64,000 nt of DNA from Megamonas hypermegale (GCF_900187035.1 NZ_LT906446.1:992001-1056000); one strand, 5' to 3'. Numbered from the stretch's first letter, positions 1-8,883 are shown. Numbers and translations are program-made. The notes: generated by a model not told the origin, from the sequence alone.

Positions 1-22
1 TTTTCATAAAAATTTACCAGCT

Positions 23-47
23 AAAGCCTTTATTTTAAAGGCTTTTT
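23..47. terminator. Rho-independent terminator hairpin
   Basis: A 9-bp stem (AAAGCCTTT paired with AAAGGCTTT) with a short A/T loop runs into a T stretch. It probably ends the transcript of a gene lying left of the window. Seen directly in the sequence. Confidence 0.7.
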
Positions 48-88
48 GAACAAAATCAAATAAACTAAAAAAAATTTTAAAAAAGTTG

Positions 89-117
89 TTGACAAAACTA
101 TACCATATGGATATAAT
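89..117 (+). promoter_or_regulatory. Strong sigma-70/A promoter for the tRNA pair
   Basis: The -35 is a perfect TTGACA (89-94) and the -10 a perfect TATAAT (112-117), separated by 17 bp. It lies about 45 bp ahead of the first tRNA, with no other gene in between. Confidence 0.85.
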
Positions 118-160
118 AATACATGTCGCTGATACAGCGAAGCAAAAAAACAAGTCAAAT

Positions 161-235
161 GCGGAAATAGCTCAGTGGTAGAGCACCACCTTGCCAAGGT
201 GGGGGTCGCGAGTTCGAGCCTCGTTTTCCGCTCCA
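161..235 (+). tRNA. tRNA-Gly (anticodon GCC)
   Basis: A full cloverleaf can be drawn. The acceptor stem GCGGAAA pairs with TTTCCGC, the anticodon loop is TTGCCAA with GCC at 193-195, the T arm carries GTTCGAG, and an encoded CCA closes the 3' end. It shares a promoter with the tRNA-Cys 3 bp downstream. Confidence 0.97.
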
Positions 236-238
236 GAC

Positions 239-313
<75 letters not shown>

Positions 314-326
314 AACGAATATAACG

Positions 327-355
327 GCACTGTGTAAATGCACAGTGCTTTTTTT
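327..355 (+). terminator. Terminator of the tRNA transcript
   Basis: A perfect 8-bp stem (GCACTGTG with CACAGTGC) and a 6-nt loop are followed by seven T residues. Confidence 0.88.
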
Positions 356-403
356 GTATCTCAATATAAATATAATTGATAAAATATTTTTCGAGGTGAT
401 TTT

Positions 404-853
404 ATGCGCAAACGCGGTTTTGAAATAATTTCTACGTACAAAGATAAAAATATAAATCTGCCTAGTCGCAAAACAGCAAAATCCGCTGGTTACGATTTAG
501 AAGCTGGCACTGATGTATTGATTGAAGCTGGCAAAACAGCTATCATTCCTACTGGTTTAAAAGCGTATATGCTAGATGATGAATACTTAGGCATACACAT
601 TCGCTCTAGTTTAGCTTTTAAAAAACATTTAAACTTAATAAATGCACAAGGCATCATTGACGCTGATTATTATAATAATCCCGACAATGAAGGTCATATC
701 ATGATTGGCATTATAAACTTCGGAACAGAAGATGTACAAATAAAAAAAGGCATGCGCATTGCTCAAGCAATCTTTTATAAATTTTTGACAGTTGATGACG
801 AAATCCTTGATGATACAATTCGCCAAGGTGGATTTGGTTCAACAGGAGAATAA
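404..853 (+). CDS. dut: dUTP diphosphatase (dUTPase)
   Basis: Hydrolyses dUTP to dUMP and PPi in the cytoplasm, keeping uracil out of DNA and supplying dUMP for thymidylate. All five motifs of the trimeric family are visible in the 149-aa product: AGYDL (28-32), RSSLA (67-71), NAQGIIDADYYN (80-91), GMRIAQ (116-121) and the C-terminal RQGGFGSTG (140-148). The length is typical. The ATG follows a clear GAGGTG site. The stop is only 2 bp before rarA, so the two are probably co-transcribed as a genome-maintenance pair. Confidence 0.95.
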   Translation: MRKRGFEIISTYKDKNINLPSRKTAKSAGYDLEAGTDVLIEAGKTAIIPTGLKAYMLDDEYLGIHIRSSLAFKKHLNLINAQGIIDADYYNNPDNEGHIMIGIINFGTEDVQIKKGMRIAQAIFYKFLTVDDEILDDTIRQGGFGSTGE

Positions 854-855
854 TT

Positions 856-2205
856 ATGGAAACATTAGATTTATTTTCAGCTAGTTTACCAGAAAACAAT
901 TCAAATACTGACAATGATTTAATAGATTACAGTCCTTTGGCTTCTCGCATGCGACCGCGCAATTTTAATGAATACATCGGTCAAGAACAAATTCTCGGCA
1001 AAGGTCGCTTTTTGCGCCGCATGATTGAAGAAGATAAAATTCCTTCTATGATATTATACGGCCCACCTGGCACAGGTAAGACTACACTTGCCAAGATGAT
1101 TGCCAATATGACTAAAAGCAATTTTGAACGCTTAAATGCCGTAGCTTCTGGCATAAACGATGTTCGCAAATTAATCGATAAAGCTAATGAACAGCGCAAA
1201 TTTTACCATAAACGCACCATCATATTTTTAGATGAAATTCACCGCTTCAATAAAGCTCAACAAGATGTATTATTGCCATACGTAGAAGATGGACGCATAA
1301 TCTTAATCGGCGCTACTACGGAAAATCCATATTTTGAAGTAAATCACGCTTTATTATCGCGTGTTCGCGTCATTCAATTACAGCCATTGACCGATGAACA
1401 TATCACAAAAATCCTACAAATGGCTTTGACTGATACGAAGCGCGGTTTAGGCAAGCAAAAAATTCAATGCGATGAAAAAATTCTATCCGCCATCGCTCAA
1501 TTTGCCAGCGGTGATGCTCGTATCGCTTTAAATATTTTAGAACAAGCCAGTGATATTGCCCGCGAAAACAACAATATAATAAATGAAAACATCATCGATA
1601 CATTGCTCGAAGAACGCATTCAAAAATACGACAAAAACGGCGACAATCATTACGATATTGTATCCGCTTTCATAAAGAGCATGCGAGGCAGTGACCCTGA
1701 TGCAGCCATTCACTATTTGGCTAGAATGCTCGCAGCTGGCGAAGATATAAATTTCATAGCTCGCCGCATTGCCATCTGTGCTGCTGAAGATGTTGGCAAC
1801 GCTGACCCACAAGCTTTAGTTATCGCCATGGCTGCCGTTCAAGCTGTACAATTCATCGGCATGCCTGAAGCTAGAATTCCACTTGCTCAAGCTGTGACTT
1901 ACGTTGCCTGCGCTCCTAAAAGCAATGCAAGCTATTTAGCAATTGATAAAGCACTCGCTGATGTACGCGCCAAAGACTGCGGTGATGTACCTATTCATCT
2001 GCGCGATTGCCATTATAAAGGCGCAGCAAAGCTCGGCCACGGTATAAATTACAAATACGCTCATGATTATCCATACCATATCGTCAAACAAGATTATCTG
2101 CCAGATAAAATGAAAGGCACAAAATATTACACACCAACCTCAAATGGCTATGAAAAGACAATCGGTCAATATCTAAAATTCTGTGAGCAATGTAAAAACA
2201 AATAA
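856..2205 (+). CDS. rarA: Replication-associated recombination AAA+ ATPase RarA (MgsA)
   Basis: A 449-aa clamp-loader-like AAA+ ATPase that acts at stalled forks. The Walker A GPPGTGKT (69-76) and Walker B IIFLDEIHRF (about 121-130) are intact, and LLSRVRV fits sensor 1 / arginine-finger placement. The C-terminal part carries the MgsA tetramerisation region (AARIAICAAEDVGNADP-like segment and YLAIDKALADV). The start ATG has an AGGAGAA site overlapping the end of dut. No odd residues were noticed. Confidence 0.94.
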   Translation: METLDLFSASLPENNSNTDNDLIDYSPLASRMRPRNFNEYIGQEQILGKGRFLRRMIEEDKIPSMILYGPPGTGKTTLAKMIANMTKSNFERLNAVASGINDVRKLIDKANEQRKFYHKRTIIFLDEIHRFNKAQQDVLLPYVEDGRIILIGATTENPYFEVNHALLSRVRVIQLQPLTDEHITKILQMALTDTKRGLGKQKIQCDEKILSAIAQFASGDARIALNILEQASDIARENNNIINENIIDTLLEERIQKYDKNGDNHYDIVSAFIKSMRGSDPDAAIHYLARMLAAGEDINFIARRIAICAAEDVGNADPQALVIAMAAVQAVQFIGMPEARIPLAQAVTYVACAPKSNASYLAIDKALADVRAKDCGDVPIHLRDCHYKGAAKLGHGINYKYAHDYPYHIVKQDYLPDKMKGTKYYTPTSNGYEKTIGQYLKFCEQCKNK

Positions 2206-2212
2206 AATATTT

Positions 2213-2241
2213 TTGACAAAAATACACGCTTCTGTTAATAT
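2213..2241 (+). promoter_or_regulatory. Promoter of mnmA
   Basis: TTGACA (2213-2218), a 17-bp spacer and TAATAT (2236-2241), about 50 bp before the mnmA start and just past the rarA stop. Confidence 0.65.
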
Positions 2242-2289
2242 TGAATAAATCTTAGTAGATTAGTATGAATTAGAAATGAGGTACTACCA

Positions 2290-3363
2290 TTGAAAAAAAA
2301 TAAAAAAATAGCTGTAGCAATGAGCGGTGGTGTCGATAGTTCTTTGACTGCGGCTTTACTATTAAAACAAGGATTTGATATATTCGGCGTGACAATGACT
2401 TTAAGTGATGACTCACGCGAAGAAGGCGGTTCAACTGCAATCACTGATGCAAAAAAAGTAGCTGATACACTCGGCATTGAGCATCATGTCGTAAATTATC
2501 ACGGTAGCTTTAAACAAAATGTCATTGATTATTTCATCCGTGAATATTCTCATGGTAGAACGCCTAATCCTTGCGTTGCTTGCAATAATAAAATAAAATT
2601 CGGTTCATTACTAGAAGATTGTTTAAAACTCGGCGCTGATGCTGTAGCTACAGGTCATTATGCGCGCATTGAATACGATGAAAATTCCCAACGATATTTA
2701 TTGAAAAAAGGTCTTGATGTTCGCAAAGACCAATCTTATGTATTATACACATTAAATCAATTCGCTTTATCTCATTTTCTATTGCCATTAGGCGATTACA
2801 CAAAAGCTGAAACACGCGAAATGGCAGAAAAACTTGATTTACCTGTTGCCCATAAACCAGAAAGCCAAGAAATTTGCTTCATTCCAAACGATGATTACAA
2901 AGCGTATATCAAAGCTAAAGCACCTAAAATCTTAAAACCTGGCGATATCGTAGACACTGAAGGCAATGTATTAGGTCGCCATGAAGGCGTTCCATTATAT
3001 ACAGTCGGTCAGCGCAAAGGACTCGGCATCGCCGCGGCTCATCCATTATACGTAGTGGGATTGGATGTCAAACACAATCGCGTCATTGTCGGTAAAAACA
3101 CTGAAACATACGCTCAAGGACTTGTCGCTCAAAATCTTAACTTTATCACTAAAGATGATTTTACAAAACCATTTACAACTACAGCTAAAATCCGTTACGG
3201 TAGCCGTGAATGCGAATGTGAAGTTTCTCCACTAGCTGATGGCAAACTAGCTAAAGTCATTTTCAAAGAAAAACAACGTGCCATAACACCAGGTCAATCC
3301 GTCGTATTTTACGATGATGATATCATAGTTGGCGGTGGCGTCATCAAGCAAGTTATACGATAA
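2290..3363 (+). CDS. mnmA: tRNA-specific 2-thiouridylase MnmA (TrmU)
   Basis: Makes the 2-thio group of s2U34 in Lys, Glu and Gln tRNAs, using ATP and persulfide sulfur. The 357-aa product starts with the PP-loop AMSGGVDSS (about 10-18). It has the nucleophilic Cys in NPCVACNNKIKFG (near 97-100) and the second catalytic Cys in SQEICFIP (near 196). The start is a TTG behind GAGGT; an ATG is not available at that place. The gene converges on the exporter at 3493-4236 and shares a terminator with it. Confidence 0.95.
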   Translation: MKKNKKIAVAMSGGVDSSLTAALLLKQGFDIFGVTMTLSDDSREEGGSTAITDAKKVADTLGIEHHVVNYHGSFKQNVIDYFIREYSHGRTPNPCVACNNKIKFGSLLEDCLKLGADAVATGHYARIEYDENSQRYLLKKGLDVRKDQSYVLYTLNQFALSHFLLPLGDYTKAETREMAEKLDLPVAHKPESQEICFIPNDDYKAYIKAKAPKILKPGDIVDTEGNVLGRHEGVPLYTVGQRKGLGIAAAHPLYVVGLDVKHNRVIVGKNTETYAQGLVAQNLNFITKDDFTKPFTTTAKIRYGSRECECEVSPLADGKLAKVIFKEKQRAITPGQSVVFYDDDIIVGGGVIKQVIR

Positions 3364-3395
3364 ATAAATCCAGATAAAATTTAATATACAAAAAG

Positions 3396-3489
3396 AAAAG
3401 TATCTACTAACCGAAATGAACTGCACCTCCAAAAGTTGTTTTTTTGTCCAATTTTTGGGGTGCAGTTCAGAAAATTAATAGATACTTTT
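3396..3489. terminator. Bidirectional terminator stem split by a miniature element
   Basis: The arm at 3396-3410 (AAAAGTATCTACTAA) pairs with 3475-3489 (TTAATAGATACTTTT) with one mismatch, and a T run follows. With the 53-bp insert and one copy of its duplication removed, the loop would be only CCGAAAA. It sits between convergent mnmA and the TauE/SafE gene and can serve both. Confidence 0.75.
3417..3469. mobile_element. 53-bp palindromic miniature element (MITE-like) related to the IS at 23650-25091
   Basis: It begins TGAACTGCACC and ends GGTGCAGTTCA, a perfect 11-bp terminal inverted repeat, and most of the interior also pairs. Its reverse complement matches the left end of the IS3-type element (23650-23700) with one visible mismatch over about 51 bp, then diverges in the last two bases, which restore the terminal repeat. 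GAAA flanks both sides (3413-3416 and 3470-3473) as a 4-bp target duplication. It has no coding capacity, so any movement would need the IS transposase in trans. The family assignment is an inference from the shared ends. Confidence 0.8.
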
Positions 3490-3492
3490 TTA

Positions 3493-4236
3493 TTATATCA
3501 ATGATGTATAAATAGTGTACACTGCTGTAAACAGTAGCATTAAGAAAATAATTCGATTGAACATCTTTTGCGAAACGTACGGGAATAATTTATTGCCAAT
3601 CCAAAGCGCTAAAAAGCAAAACGGCAAAATATAAATACTCTGTTCAGCGGCAAATGTAAAATCTTTGCCTGCTAAAAAGAATGCCAATACACCAATATAA
3701 TTTACGATTGTAAAATATGCAATGCAAGTGGCACGAAGTGATGTTTTATCTCTACCACTCATAGCTAAATACAAGATGAGTGGCGGTCCACTCATACTCG
3801 TAGATGTGTTTAAAATTCCCGACATACAGCCGACAATTCTCGTTTTTAAAGTTTTTTCTTCTATCTTGCGATGATACAGTTTACTTAAAAATAAAAACGA
3901 TATTATAACCACTGCAATGAATATCTTTAATCCTGCCGTCGGCGCGAAAAAATATATTAAAAGCCCAATCGGATGCCCTATAACAGAACCGATTAACAAT
4001 GGCTTTAAAAATTTCCAATCAATATTCGCTTTGACAAAAAAGATAAATACCGTATCTAAAACAACGGATAATAATTGCAAGATGACTACAACTTCTTTGG
4101 CATCATAGACCATTAAAAGCAGTGGCGTGGATACGATGGCAAAGCCAAAACCTGTCAAAGATTGAATGATTGTCGAAACAAAAGCAATGCCAATAGCTGA
4201 CAAAAGTGCTGTATCAGATAAAATATCTGTAAACAT
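3493..4236 (-). CDS. TauE/SafE (DUF81) family membrane exporter
   Basis: A 247-aa polytopic inner-membrane protein with about eight hydrophobic helices. The N-terminal SLTGFGFAIVSTPLLL and the mid-protein GILNTSTSMSGPPLILYL match the two conserved family repeats. Relatives export sulfite, sulfoacetate or other small organosulfur anions, but many are uncharacterised and no substrate can be read from this sequence. It lies just downstream of tsaD on the same strand (10 bp), so it may be read from the rnhA-tsaD transcript. Confidence 0.85.
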   Translation of the reverse strand: MFTDILSDTALLSAIGIAFVSTIIQSLTGFGFAIVSTPLLLMVYDAKEVVVILQLLSVVLDTVFIFFVKANIDWKFLKPLLIGSVIGHPIGLLIYFFAPTAGLKIFIAVVIISFLFLSKLYHRKIEEKTLKTRIVGCMSGILNTSTSMSGPPLILYLAMSGRDKTSLRATCIAYFTIVNYIGVLAFFLAGKDFTFAAEQSIYILPFCFLALWIGNKLFPYVSQKMFNRIIFLMLLFTAVYTIYTSLI

Positions 4237-4246
4237 CGACTAAAGC

Positions 4247-5269
4247 CTACTCTCTATCTGTCAATTCCAAATACGGTACAGCATTTAAACTACTATCTGC
4301 AAATTGACCTGTGAGTGCTTGATAATATCCACGGCAAGCAATCATTGCCGCATTATCAGTGCAGAGAATTTTGCTCGGGTAATAAAATTCTAAATTATTT
4401 TCTTTTGCACTTTGGCGCAAATGTTCTTCAAGTGAACTATTAGCAGCTACGCCACCTGCTAAAACAAGTTTATCCATACCCATTTGGCGTGCAGCTTCAA
4501 TTGATTTATGCACGAGAATATTTACGACAGATTTTTGGAAAGATGCCGCTACATCAGCTTTATTTATTTCTATGTGTTTTAACTTCATGCTGTTTAAATA
4601 ATTGAGCACTGCTGATTTTAAACCGCTAAAACTGAATTCATAATTGCCTTTTTCATTCAAAGCCATAGGGAAATCAATCGCATCTGGATTACCTTCTTTT
4701 GCCAATTTATCAATTTGAGGGCCACCAGGATACGGAAGACCCATGACACGAGCTACTTTATCAAAAGCTTCACCAGCTGCATCATCGCGAGTTTGTCCCA
4801 TCAATTTAAAATGGTTGTAATCTTTAACGTGTACAAGTGAAGTATGTCCGCCAGAAACGACAAGTGCCATGAATGGCGGTTTTAAATCTGGATGAGATAA
4901 GAAATTGGCAAAGATATGACCTTCTAAGTGGTTTACTGCCACAAGCGGTTTATCAATCGCAAAAGCCAAAGTTTTAGCGGCAGATACACCGACTAATAAT
5001 GCTCCGACAAGTCCAGGGCCATAAGCTACAGCAATGCGGTCAATATCCTTTAAAGTCACATCAGCTTTGTGCAATGCTTCATCTAATACCGGCATGATAT
5101 TTACAATATGTTTGCGTGAAGCGATTTCTGGTACAACTCCGCCAAATTTCTGATGAATTGGTATCTGCGTAGAAATGACATTAGCTAAAATTTCTCTGCC
5201 ACCGCGCAATATTGCGACCGATGTTTCATCACAACTTGATTCTATTCCTAATGTAAGTGAATTATCCAA
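4247..5269 (-). CDS. tsaD: tRNA N6-adenosine threonylcarbamoyltransferase TsaD
   Basis: Transfers threonylcarbamoyl from TC-AMP to A37 of ANN-decoding tRNAs as part of the TsaBDE complex. The 340-aa ASKHA-fold protein shows [13 protein letters not shown] at the N-terminus, the metal-binding HxxxH in NHLEGHIF (about 113-117), VSGGHTSLV, and the C-terminal [15 protein letters not shown] and CTDNAAMIA. tsaB and tsaE are not in the window. It lies 16 bp after the RNase H gene, in an apparent operon. Confidence 0.95.
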   Translation of the reverse strand: MDNSLTLGIESSCDETSVAILRGGREILANVISTQIPIHQKFGGVVPEIASRKHIVNIMPVLDEALHKADVTLKDIDRIAVAYGPGLVGALLVGVSAAKTLAFAIDKPLVAVNHLEGHIFANFLSHPDLKPPFMALVVSGGHTSLVHVKDYNHFKLMGQTRDDAAGEAFDKVARVMGLPYPGGPQIDKLAKEGNPDAIDFPMALNEKGNYEFSFSGLKSAVLNYLNSMKLKHIEINKADVAASFQKSVVNILVHKSIEAARQMGMDKLVLAGGVAANSSLEEHLRQSAKENNLEFYYPSKILCTDNAAMIACRGYYQALTGQFADSSLNAVPYLELTDRE

Positions 5270-5285
5270 ATCAATTCCTCCTAAA

Positions 5286-5870
5286 TCATAATCCTAAAGC
5301 TTGTTTTGCTAATTTATCAGCAAGTTCATTACCTTCTACACCAGTATGACCTGCTACTTTTTTAAATGAAACCAAATCAAGATACGGCTTCATAAAATCT
5401 GCATAATGTTTTGTGAGCTCTTTATTCGTCTTCCAACGGCCGAGTGCCCATTCTGATAAACCAATATAATCATGGCAAATTACCACTTTATCACCATTTG
5501 CCGCTGCCCATTTTGCCGCTTCCATAGCACCTTCTATTTCACCAGCTACATTGTGCAATTCACTAGCATCTTTTGATTTACCAATGCCGTTAAATGTATC
5601 AATCAATTTTCCTTGATGATAAATTGCCATACCCCAGCTATATTGCCCATTTATATACGAGCCATCTACATATATATAATAGCGGTCATCATCTTTTTCC
5701 ATGATATTTACCGCTTCATCATCATTTAAATAATTTTTTGCTTCTTCTAGCGTAGCAAATGATTTAAATAGCGCACCTTTAAAACCCTGTGTCTGTTTTT
5801 GGCATTGTGCCCATGTATCAAAAATACCTGTTTTATAACCTTTCTTCACTGCATAAAATTTTTTCTTTAT
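5286..5870 (-). CDS. rnhA: Ribonuclease HI with N-terminal viroplasmin-like domain; probable AUA start
   Basis: Degrades RNA in RNA/DNA hybrids. The N-terminal 45-50 residues ([18 protein letters not shown], then [14 protein letters not shown]) are the hybrid-binding/viroplasmin domain. The RNase H fold follows, with acidic residues in [20 protein letters not shown] and GNELADKLA. The first conventional codon is a GTG at 5849, but it has no SD and would cut off residues KKKFYA that homologues have after Met. Reading upstream in frame gives ATA at 5870, 6 nt after a strong GGAGGG (5877-5882). I therefore place the start at ATA; ATC or ATT just before are poorer by spacing. The conservative alternative is 5286-5849. 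Confidence 0.85.
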   Translation of the reverse strand: MKKKFYAVKKGYKTGIFDTWAQCQKQTQGFKGALFKSFATLEEAKNYLNDDEAVNIMEKDDDRYYIYVDGSYINGQYSWGMAIYHQGKLIDTFNGIGKSKDASELHNVAGEIEGAMEAAKWAAANGDKVVICHDYIGLSEWALGRWKTNKELTKHYADFMKPYLDLVSFKKVAGHTGVEGNELADKLAKQALGL

Positions 5871-6054
5871 GATAATCCCTCCAAATTATTTATAAATACA
5901 TCAAAATCATCAAATAATGCGTAATTTAAATTTATCTATTCTAGTCAGCACAAATGATTATAGCATTTTTACTAGTATTTATCCATTTTTATAAACCACT
6001 TTAACTAGCAAAAATGATATAATGGTGTTTAAAAGTTCGTAAGGAGTGATTGTT

Positions 6055-6918
6055 TTGCCCGCAACTTTAAAGACTATAACCGCCATGCTCATTTTCGGCA
6101 GCATCGGTCTATTCGTTCGCCATATCGACCTTGCCAGTTCACAAATAGCACTTGTTCGCGGTTTTATTGGGGCTATCATCTTATTATTTGCCATGCTCTT
6201 CTTAAAAAAATCTCTAAATCTTCTAGCTTGGCGAAAAAATGCACTTATTTTATTTATATCTGGCGGAGCTATCGGTCTTAATTGGATTTTTTTATTTGAA
6301 GCCTACCATTATACAACGATTGCCGTAGCTACTTTGACTTATTATCTCGCACCGACCATTGTCGTTTTAGCATCGCCGATATTCTTAAAAGAACGCTTCA
6401 CTTTATTAAAATTGTTCTGCGTAATTTTATCTCTAATCGGCATGATGTTAATTGCAGATATTTTTATAGGTTTAAATTCTGATTTTGGCAATATGAAAAG
6501 CGTTATTTACGGTATAATTGCCGCCGCATTTTACGCTTGTGTAATCATCAGCAATAAATTTTTAAAAGATATCTCATCTATGGACAGCACCATAGCTCAA
6601 TTGCTTTTAGCTTCGATTATTTTATTGCCATACGTATTTTATGAAAATAATAGCTGGTCAGTCGATATCTCCTCTTTATTATTATTGCTGACTGTCGGAG
6701 CTATTCATACAGGTTTTGCTTATTTGCTGTATTTTTCTTCTTTACAAAAATTATCCGCTCAAACAGTCGCTCTATTTAGCTATATCGACCCAGTTACAGC
6801 CGTAATTTTATCGACAGTTTTATTAGCTGAACCGATGAGTTTTATGCAATGGATTGGCGCCATCTTAATCCTTGGCTCACTTTTCATCAGTCAAATTTTT
6901 GCTTCAAAAAACGCTTAG
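6055..6918 (+). CDS. EamA/DMT-superfamily permease
   Basis: An inner-membrane drug/metabolite-type transporter of about 287 aa, with ten predicted hydrophobic helices in two EamA repeats (GLFVRHIDLASSQIALVRGF and ALFSYIDPVTAVILSTVLL). The substrate cannot be read from sequence. I chose TTG at 6055, 8 nt after AAGGAG. An in-frame GTG at 6046 overlaps that site and is unlikely. It is a monocistronic unit just before the thiamine leader, and a thiamine-related role would be speculation. Confidence 0.85.
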   Translation: MPATLKTITAMLIFGSIGLFVRHIDLASSQIALVRGFIGAIILLFAMLFLKKSLNLLAWRKNALILFISGGAIGLNWIFLFEAYHYTTIAVATLTYYLAPTIVVLASPIFLKERFTLLKLFCVILSLIGMMLIADIFIGLNSDFGNMKSVIYGIIAAAFYACVIISNKFLKDISSMDSTIAQLLLASIILLPYVFYENNSWSVDISSLLLLLTVGAIHTGFAYLLYFSSLQKLSAQTVALFSYIDPVTAVILSTVLLAEPMSFMQWIGAILILGSLFISQIFASKNA

Positions 6919-6925
6919 AGAATTA

Positions 6926-6954
6926 TTGACAAATAAAGATAAATAAATTATAGT
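6926..6954 (+). promoter_or_regulatory. Promoter of the thi operon
   Basis: TTGACA (6926-6931), 17 bp, TATAGT (6949-6954), directly before the TPP aptamer. Confidence 0.8.
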
Positions 6955-6970
6955 ATATTTATAAATTTAA

Positions 6971-7055
6971 TACGGGGAGCTGGTGCACCGGCTGAGAGGA
7001 AGTGTAAGCTTCGACCCATATACCTGATTTGGATAATGCCAACGTAGGAACAATA
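6971..7055 (+). promoter_or_regulatory. TPP riboswitch (THI box)
   Basis: It has the conserved order ACGGGGAGC, CACCGGCTGAGAGG, ACCCATATACCTGATTTGGATAATGCC split by the variable arm, then AACGTAGGAACA. These are the hallmark THI-box segments. It precedes thiSFGH, so thiamine pyrophosphate should repress the operon through the terminator at 7066-7092. Confidence 0.95.
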
Positions 7056-7065
7056 TGAGAATAAT

Positions 7066-7092
7066 AGAGATGGCATTTGTCATCTCTTTTTT
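7066..7092 (+). terminator. Expression-platform terminator of the TPP riboswitch
   Basis: A 7-bp AGAGATG/CATCTCT stem followed by six or more T residues, about 10 nt after the aptamer. Confidence 0.85.
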
Positions 7093-7209
7093 ATTTGCTA
7101 ATACCTATTTTTATTTTTGATGATAGGTATAAAATTCCATAAAGTTGACCATGTGATTGAACAAGAGTTCATGAAGGGGTGCACCACCGCGGGTGTATTC
7201 TTTTCGTGA
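7093..7209 (+). promoter_or_regulatory. Second leader element with its own terminator, T-box-like but unassigned
   Basis: After the TPP terminator there are about 55 nt holding a TACCTAT...ATAGGTA hairpin. Then a long stem (AAGAGTTCATGA, from about 7150, with TCGTGAACTCTT) ends in a T run at about 7209. The loop of that stem contains GGGGTGCACCACCGCGGGTG. It resembles the T-box stretch GGGTGGNACCGCGG but lacks the TGGN bulge, and the leader is too short for a normal stem I. It could be a degenerate T-box, another thiamine-linked leader motif, or an unknown regulator. Confidence 0.5.
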
Positions 7210-7238
7210 ACTCTTTTTTAGTATAAGGAGGAAATGCA

Positions 7239-7436
7239 GTGATTACAGTAAACGGACAAACGGAAGAATTTTCTCAAGCCCTTAGCGTTCTTAATTATTT
7301 GACTCAAAAAAATTATCCAACGACACGCATTGCTGTAGAAAAAAATGGCGTTATCGTGCCTAAAAGTCAATATGAAAGCACTATGATTACTGACGGCGAT
7401 AAACTGGAAATTGTAACATTTGTAGGCGGGGGCTGA
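7239..7436 (+). CDS. thiS: Sulfur carrier protein ThiS
   Basis: A 65-aa ubiquitin-fold sulfur carrier for thiazole synthesis. The C-terminus ends in the diagnostic Gly-Gly (FVGGG) that ThiF adenylylates and that becomes the thiocarboxylate. The start is GTG, 7 nt after AAGGAGG (7225-7231). It is the first gene of thiSFGH, behind two leader terminators. Confidence 0.93.
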   Translation: MITVNGQTEEFSQALSVLNYLTQKNYPTTRIAVEKNGVIVPKSQYESTMITDGDKLEIVTFVGGG

Positions 7437-7439
7437 TAT

Positions 7440-8072
7440 ATGATGACTATTCCTACAAAAGAAGCAATATACAAAGTATTGTGCAACCGCCATACAAAAG
7501 AAAATCAAGATAAATTGATGCAAGCTAAAGTAGCTATCGCAGGTTTAGGTGGTCTAGGCTCAAATGTTGCAGTAGCACTCGCCCGCGTCGGCATAGGGCA
7601 ACTTCATTTAATCGATTTTGATAAAGTTGATTTGAGCAATTTAAATCGCCAGCATTATTTTATCAACCATTTAGGTATGAATAAAACGGATGCATTGGCT
7701 GAGCAACTTTTGCAGATTAATCCTTATCTGCACATCATAAAAGATTGCATAAAACTGACAGAAAATAATATCACTGATTTATTAAAAGATGATGATTATA
7801 TCTGTGAAGCTTTTGATGTGCCAGAAAACAAAGCCATGCTCGTAAACACTGTCTTAGAACAGTTTCCCGAAAAAAAACTTGTGGCAGCTAGTGGCATGGC
7901 AGGCTTTGGCGACAGCAATGCCATTCATACACGCAAAATCATGCAAAATTTTTATCTGTGTGGCGATGAAAAACGCGGTCTTGATACAGAAAAAACATTA
8001 ACAGCTCCACGCGTTGCCATTTGCGCAGCTCATGAAGCCAATATAATAGTTGAATTAATTCTAAAAAAGTAA
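7440..8072 (+). CDS. thiF: Thiamine biosynthesis adenylyltransferase ThiF (short family 2)
   Basis: Activates the ThiS C-terminus with ATP. The 210-aa E1-like protein has the nucleotide-binding [19 protein letters not shown] (about 36-54), the [14 protein letters not shown] catalytic stretch and a conserved C-terminal [17 protein letters not shown]. It lacks the extended zinc and C-terminal parts of longer ThiF/MoeB proteins, which fits the short family found with ThiGH in anaerobes. The start follows the thiS stop by 3 bp, with translational coupling likely. Confidence 0.9.
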   Translation: MMTIPTKEAIYKVLCNRHTKENQDKLMQAKVAIAGLGGLGSNVAVALARVGIGQLHLIDFDKVDLSNLNRQHYFINHLGMNKTDALAEQLLQINPYLHIIKDCIKLTENNITDLLKDDDYICEAFDVPENKAMLVNTVLEQFPEKKLVAASGMAGFGDSNAIHTRKIMQNFYLCGDEKRGLDTEKTLTAPRVAICAAHEANIIVELILKK

Positions 8073-8086
8073 AAGAGGTTATGATG

Positions 8087-8863
8087 ATGACAACTACAAA
8101 TGACACTTGGAAATTAGGCAAATATGAATTTACTTCCCGTTTTATCTTAGGCTCAGGAAAATATTCTCATGAACTCATAAAAGCTGCTGTTGAACAGGCA
8201 AAAGCTGAAATCGTAACTCTTGCCCTTCGCCGTGTAAATGTTGGCGGTGTAGCAAATATTCTCGATTACATTCCAGACAATGTAAAACTTTTACCAAATA
8301 CTTCCGGTGCTAGAAACGCTGATGAAGCAGTCCGCATCGCTAGATTATCCCGCGAAATCTGTGGCAGTGATTTAGTAAAAATAGAAATCATGCGCGATTC
8401 AAAATATTTGCTTCCAGATAATCAAGAAACAATCAAAGCTACAGAAATCCTCGCTAAAGAAGGATTTACTGTAATGCCATATATGTATCCAGATTTAAAT
8501 GCTGCTCGCGATATGGTAAATGCTGGTGCTAGCTGCATAATGCCTCTCGGTGCTCCAATCGGTTCCAATAGAGGACTCGCTACAAAAGAATTCATTCAAA
8601 TTCTCATAGATGAAATAGATTTACCTATAATCGTCGATGCTGGTATCGGCAGACCATCTCAAGCATGCGAAGCTATGGAAATGGGTGCAACTGCCATCAT
8701 GGCAAACACAGCTATTGCAACTGCTGGCGATATTCCTCTAATGGCAGAAGCTTTCCGCCTCGCTATCGAAGCTGGTCGCCTCGGCTATAAAGCAAAACTC
8801 GGCAGAGTAAAAGCTAAAGGTGGCAGTGCTTCATCTCCACTTACTGGCTATTTACAGGATTAA
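8087..8863 (+). CDS. thiG: Thiazole synthase ThiG
   Basis: Condenses deoxyxylulose phosphate, dehydroglycine and ThiS-thiocarboxylate into the thiazole phosphate. TIM-barrel landmarks are present: [74 protein letters not shown] and [19 protein letters not shown]. About 258 aa. Three consecutive ATG codons begin at 8081; I chose the third because it sits 8 nt from AGAGG. It probably forms a complex with ThiH. Confidence 0.94.
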   Translation: MTTTNDTWKLGKYEFTSRFILGSGKYSHELIKAAVEQAKAEIVTLALRRVNVGGVANILDYIPDNVKLLPNTSGARNADEAVRIARLSREICGSDLVKIEIMRDSKYLLPDNQETIKATEILAKEGFTVMPYMYPDLNAARDMVNAGASCIMPLGAPIGSNRGLATKEFIQILIDEIDLPIIVDAGIGRPSQACEAMEMGATAIMANTAIATAGDIPLMAEAFRLAIEAGRLGYKAKLGRVKAKGGSASSPLTGYLQD

Positions 8864-8883
8864 TTTATATTGGAGGAACTAGA

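Noticed and set aside
6046-6054. GTG start for the DMT permease at 6046
   Set aside because: The codon overlaps the AAGGAG site; TTG at 6055 has proper spacing.
7093-7209. Calling the second thi leader a T-box
   Set aside because: The tRNA-contact TGGN and a stem I with specifier are missing; left as unassigned.
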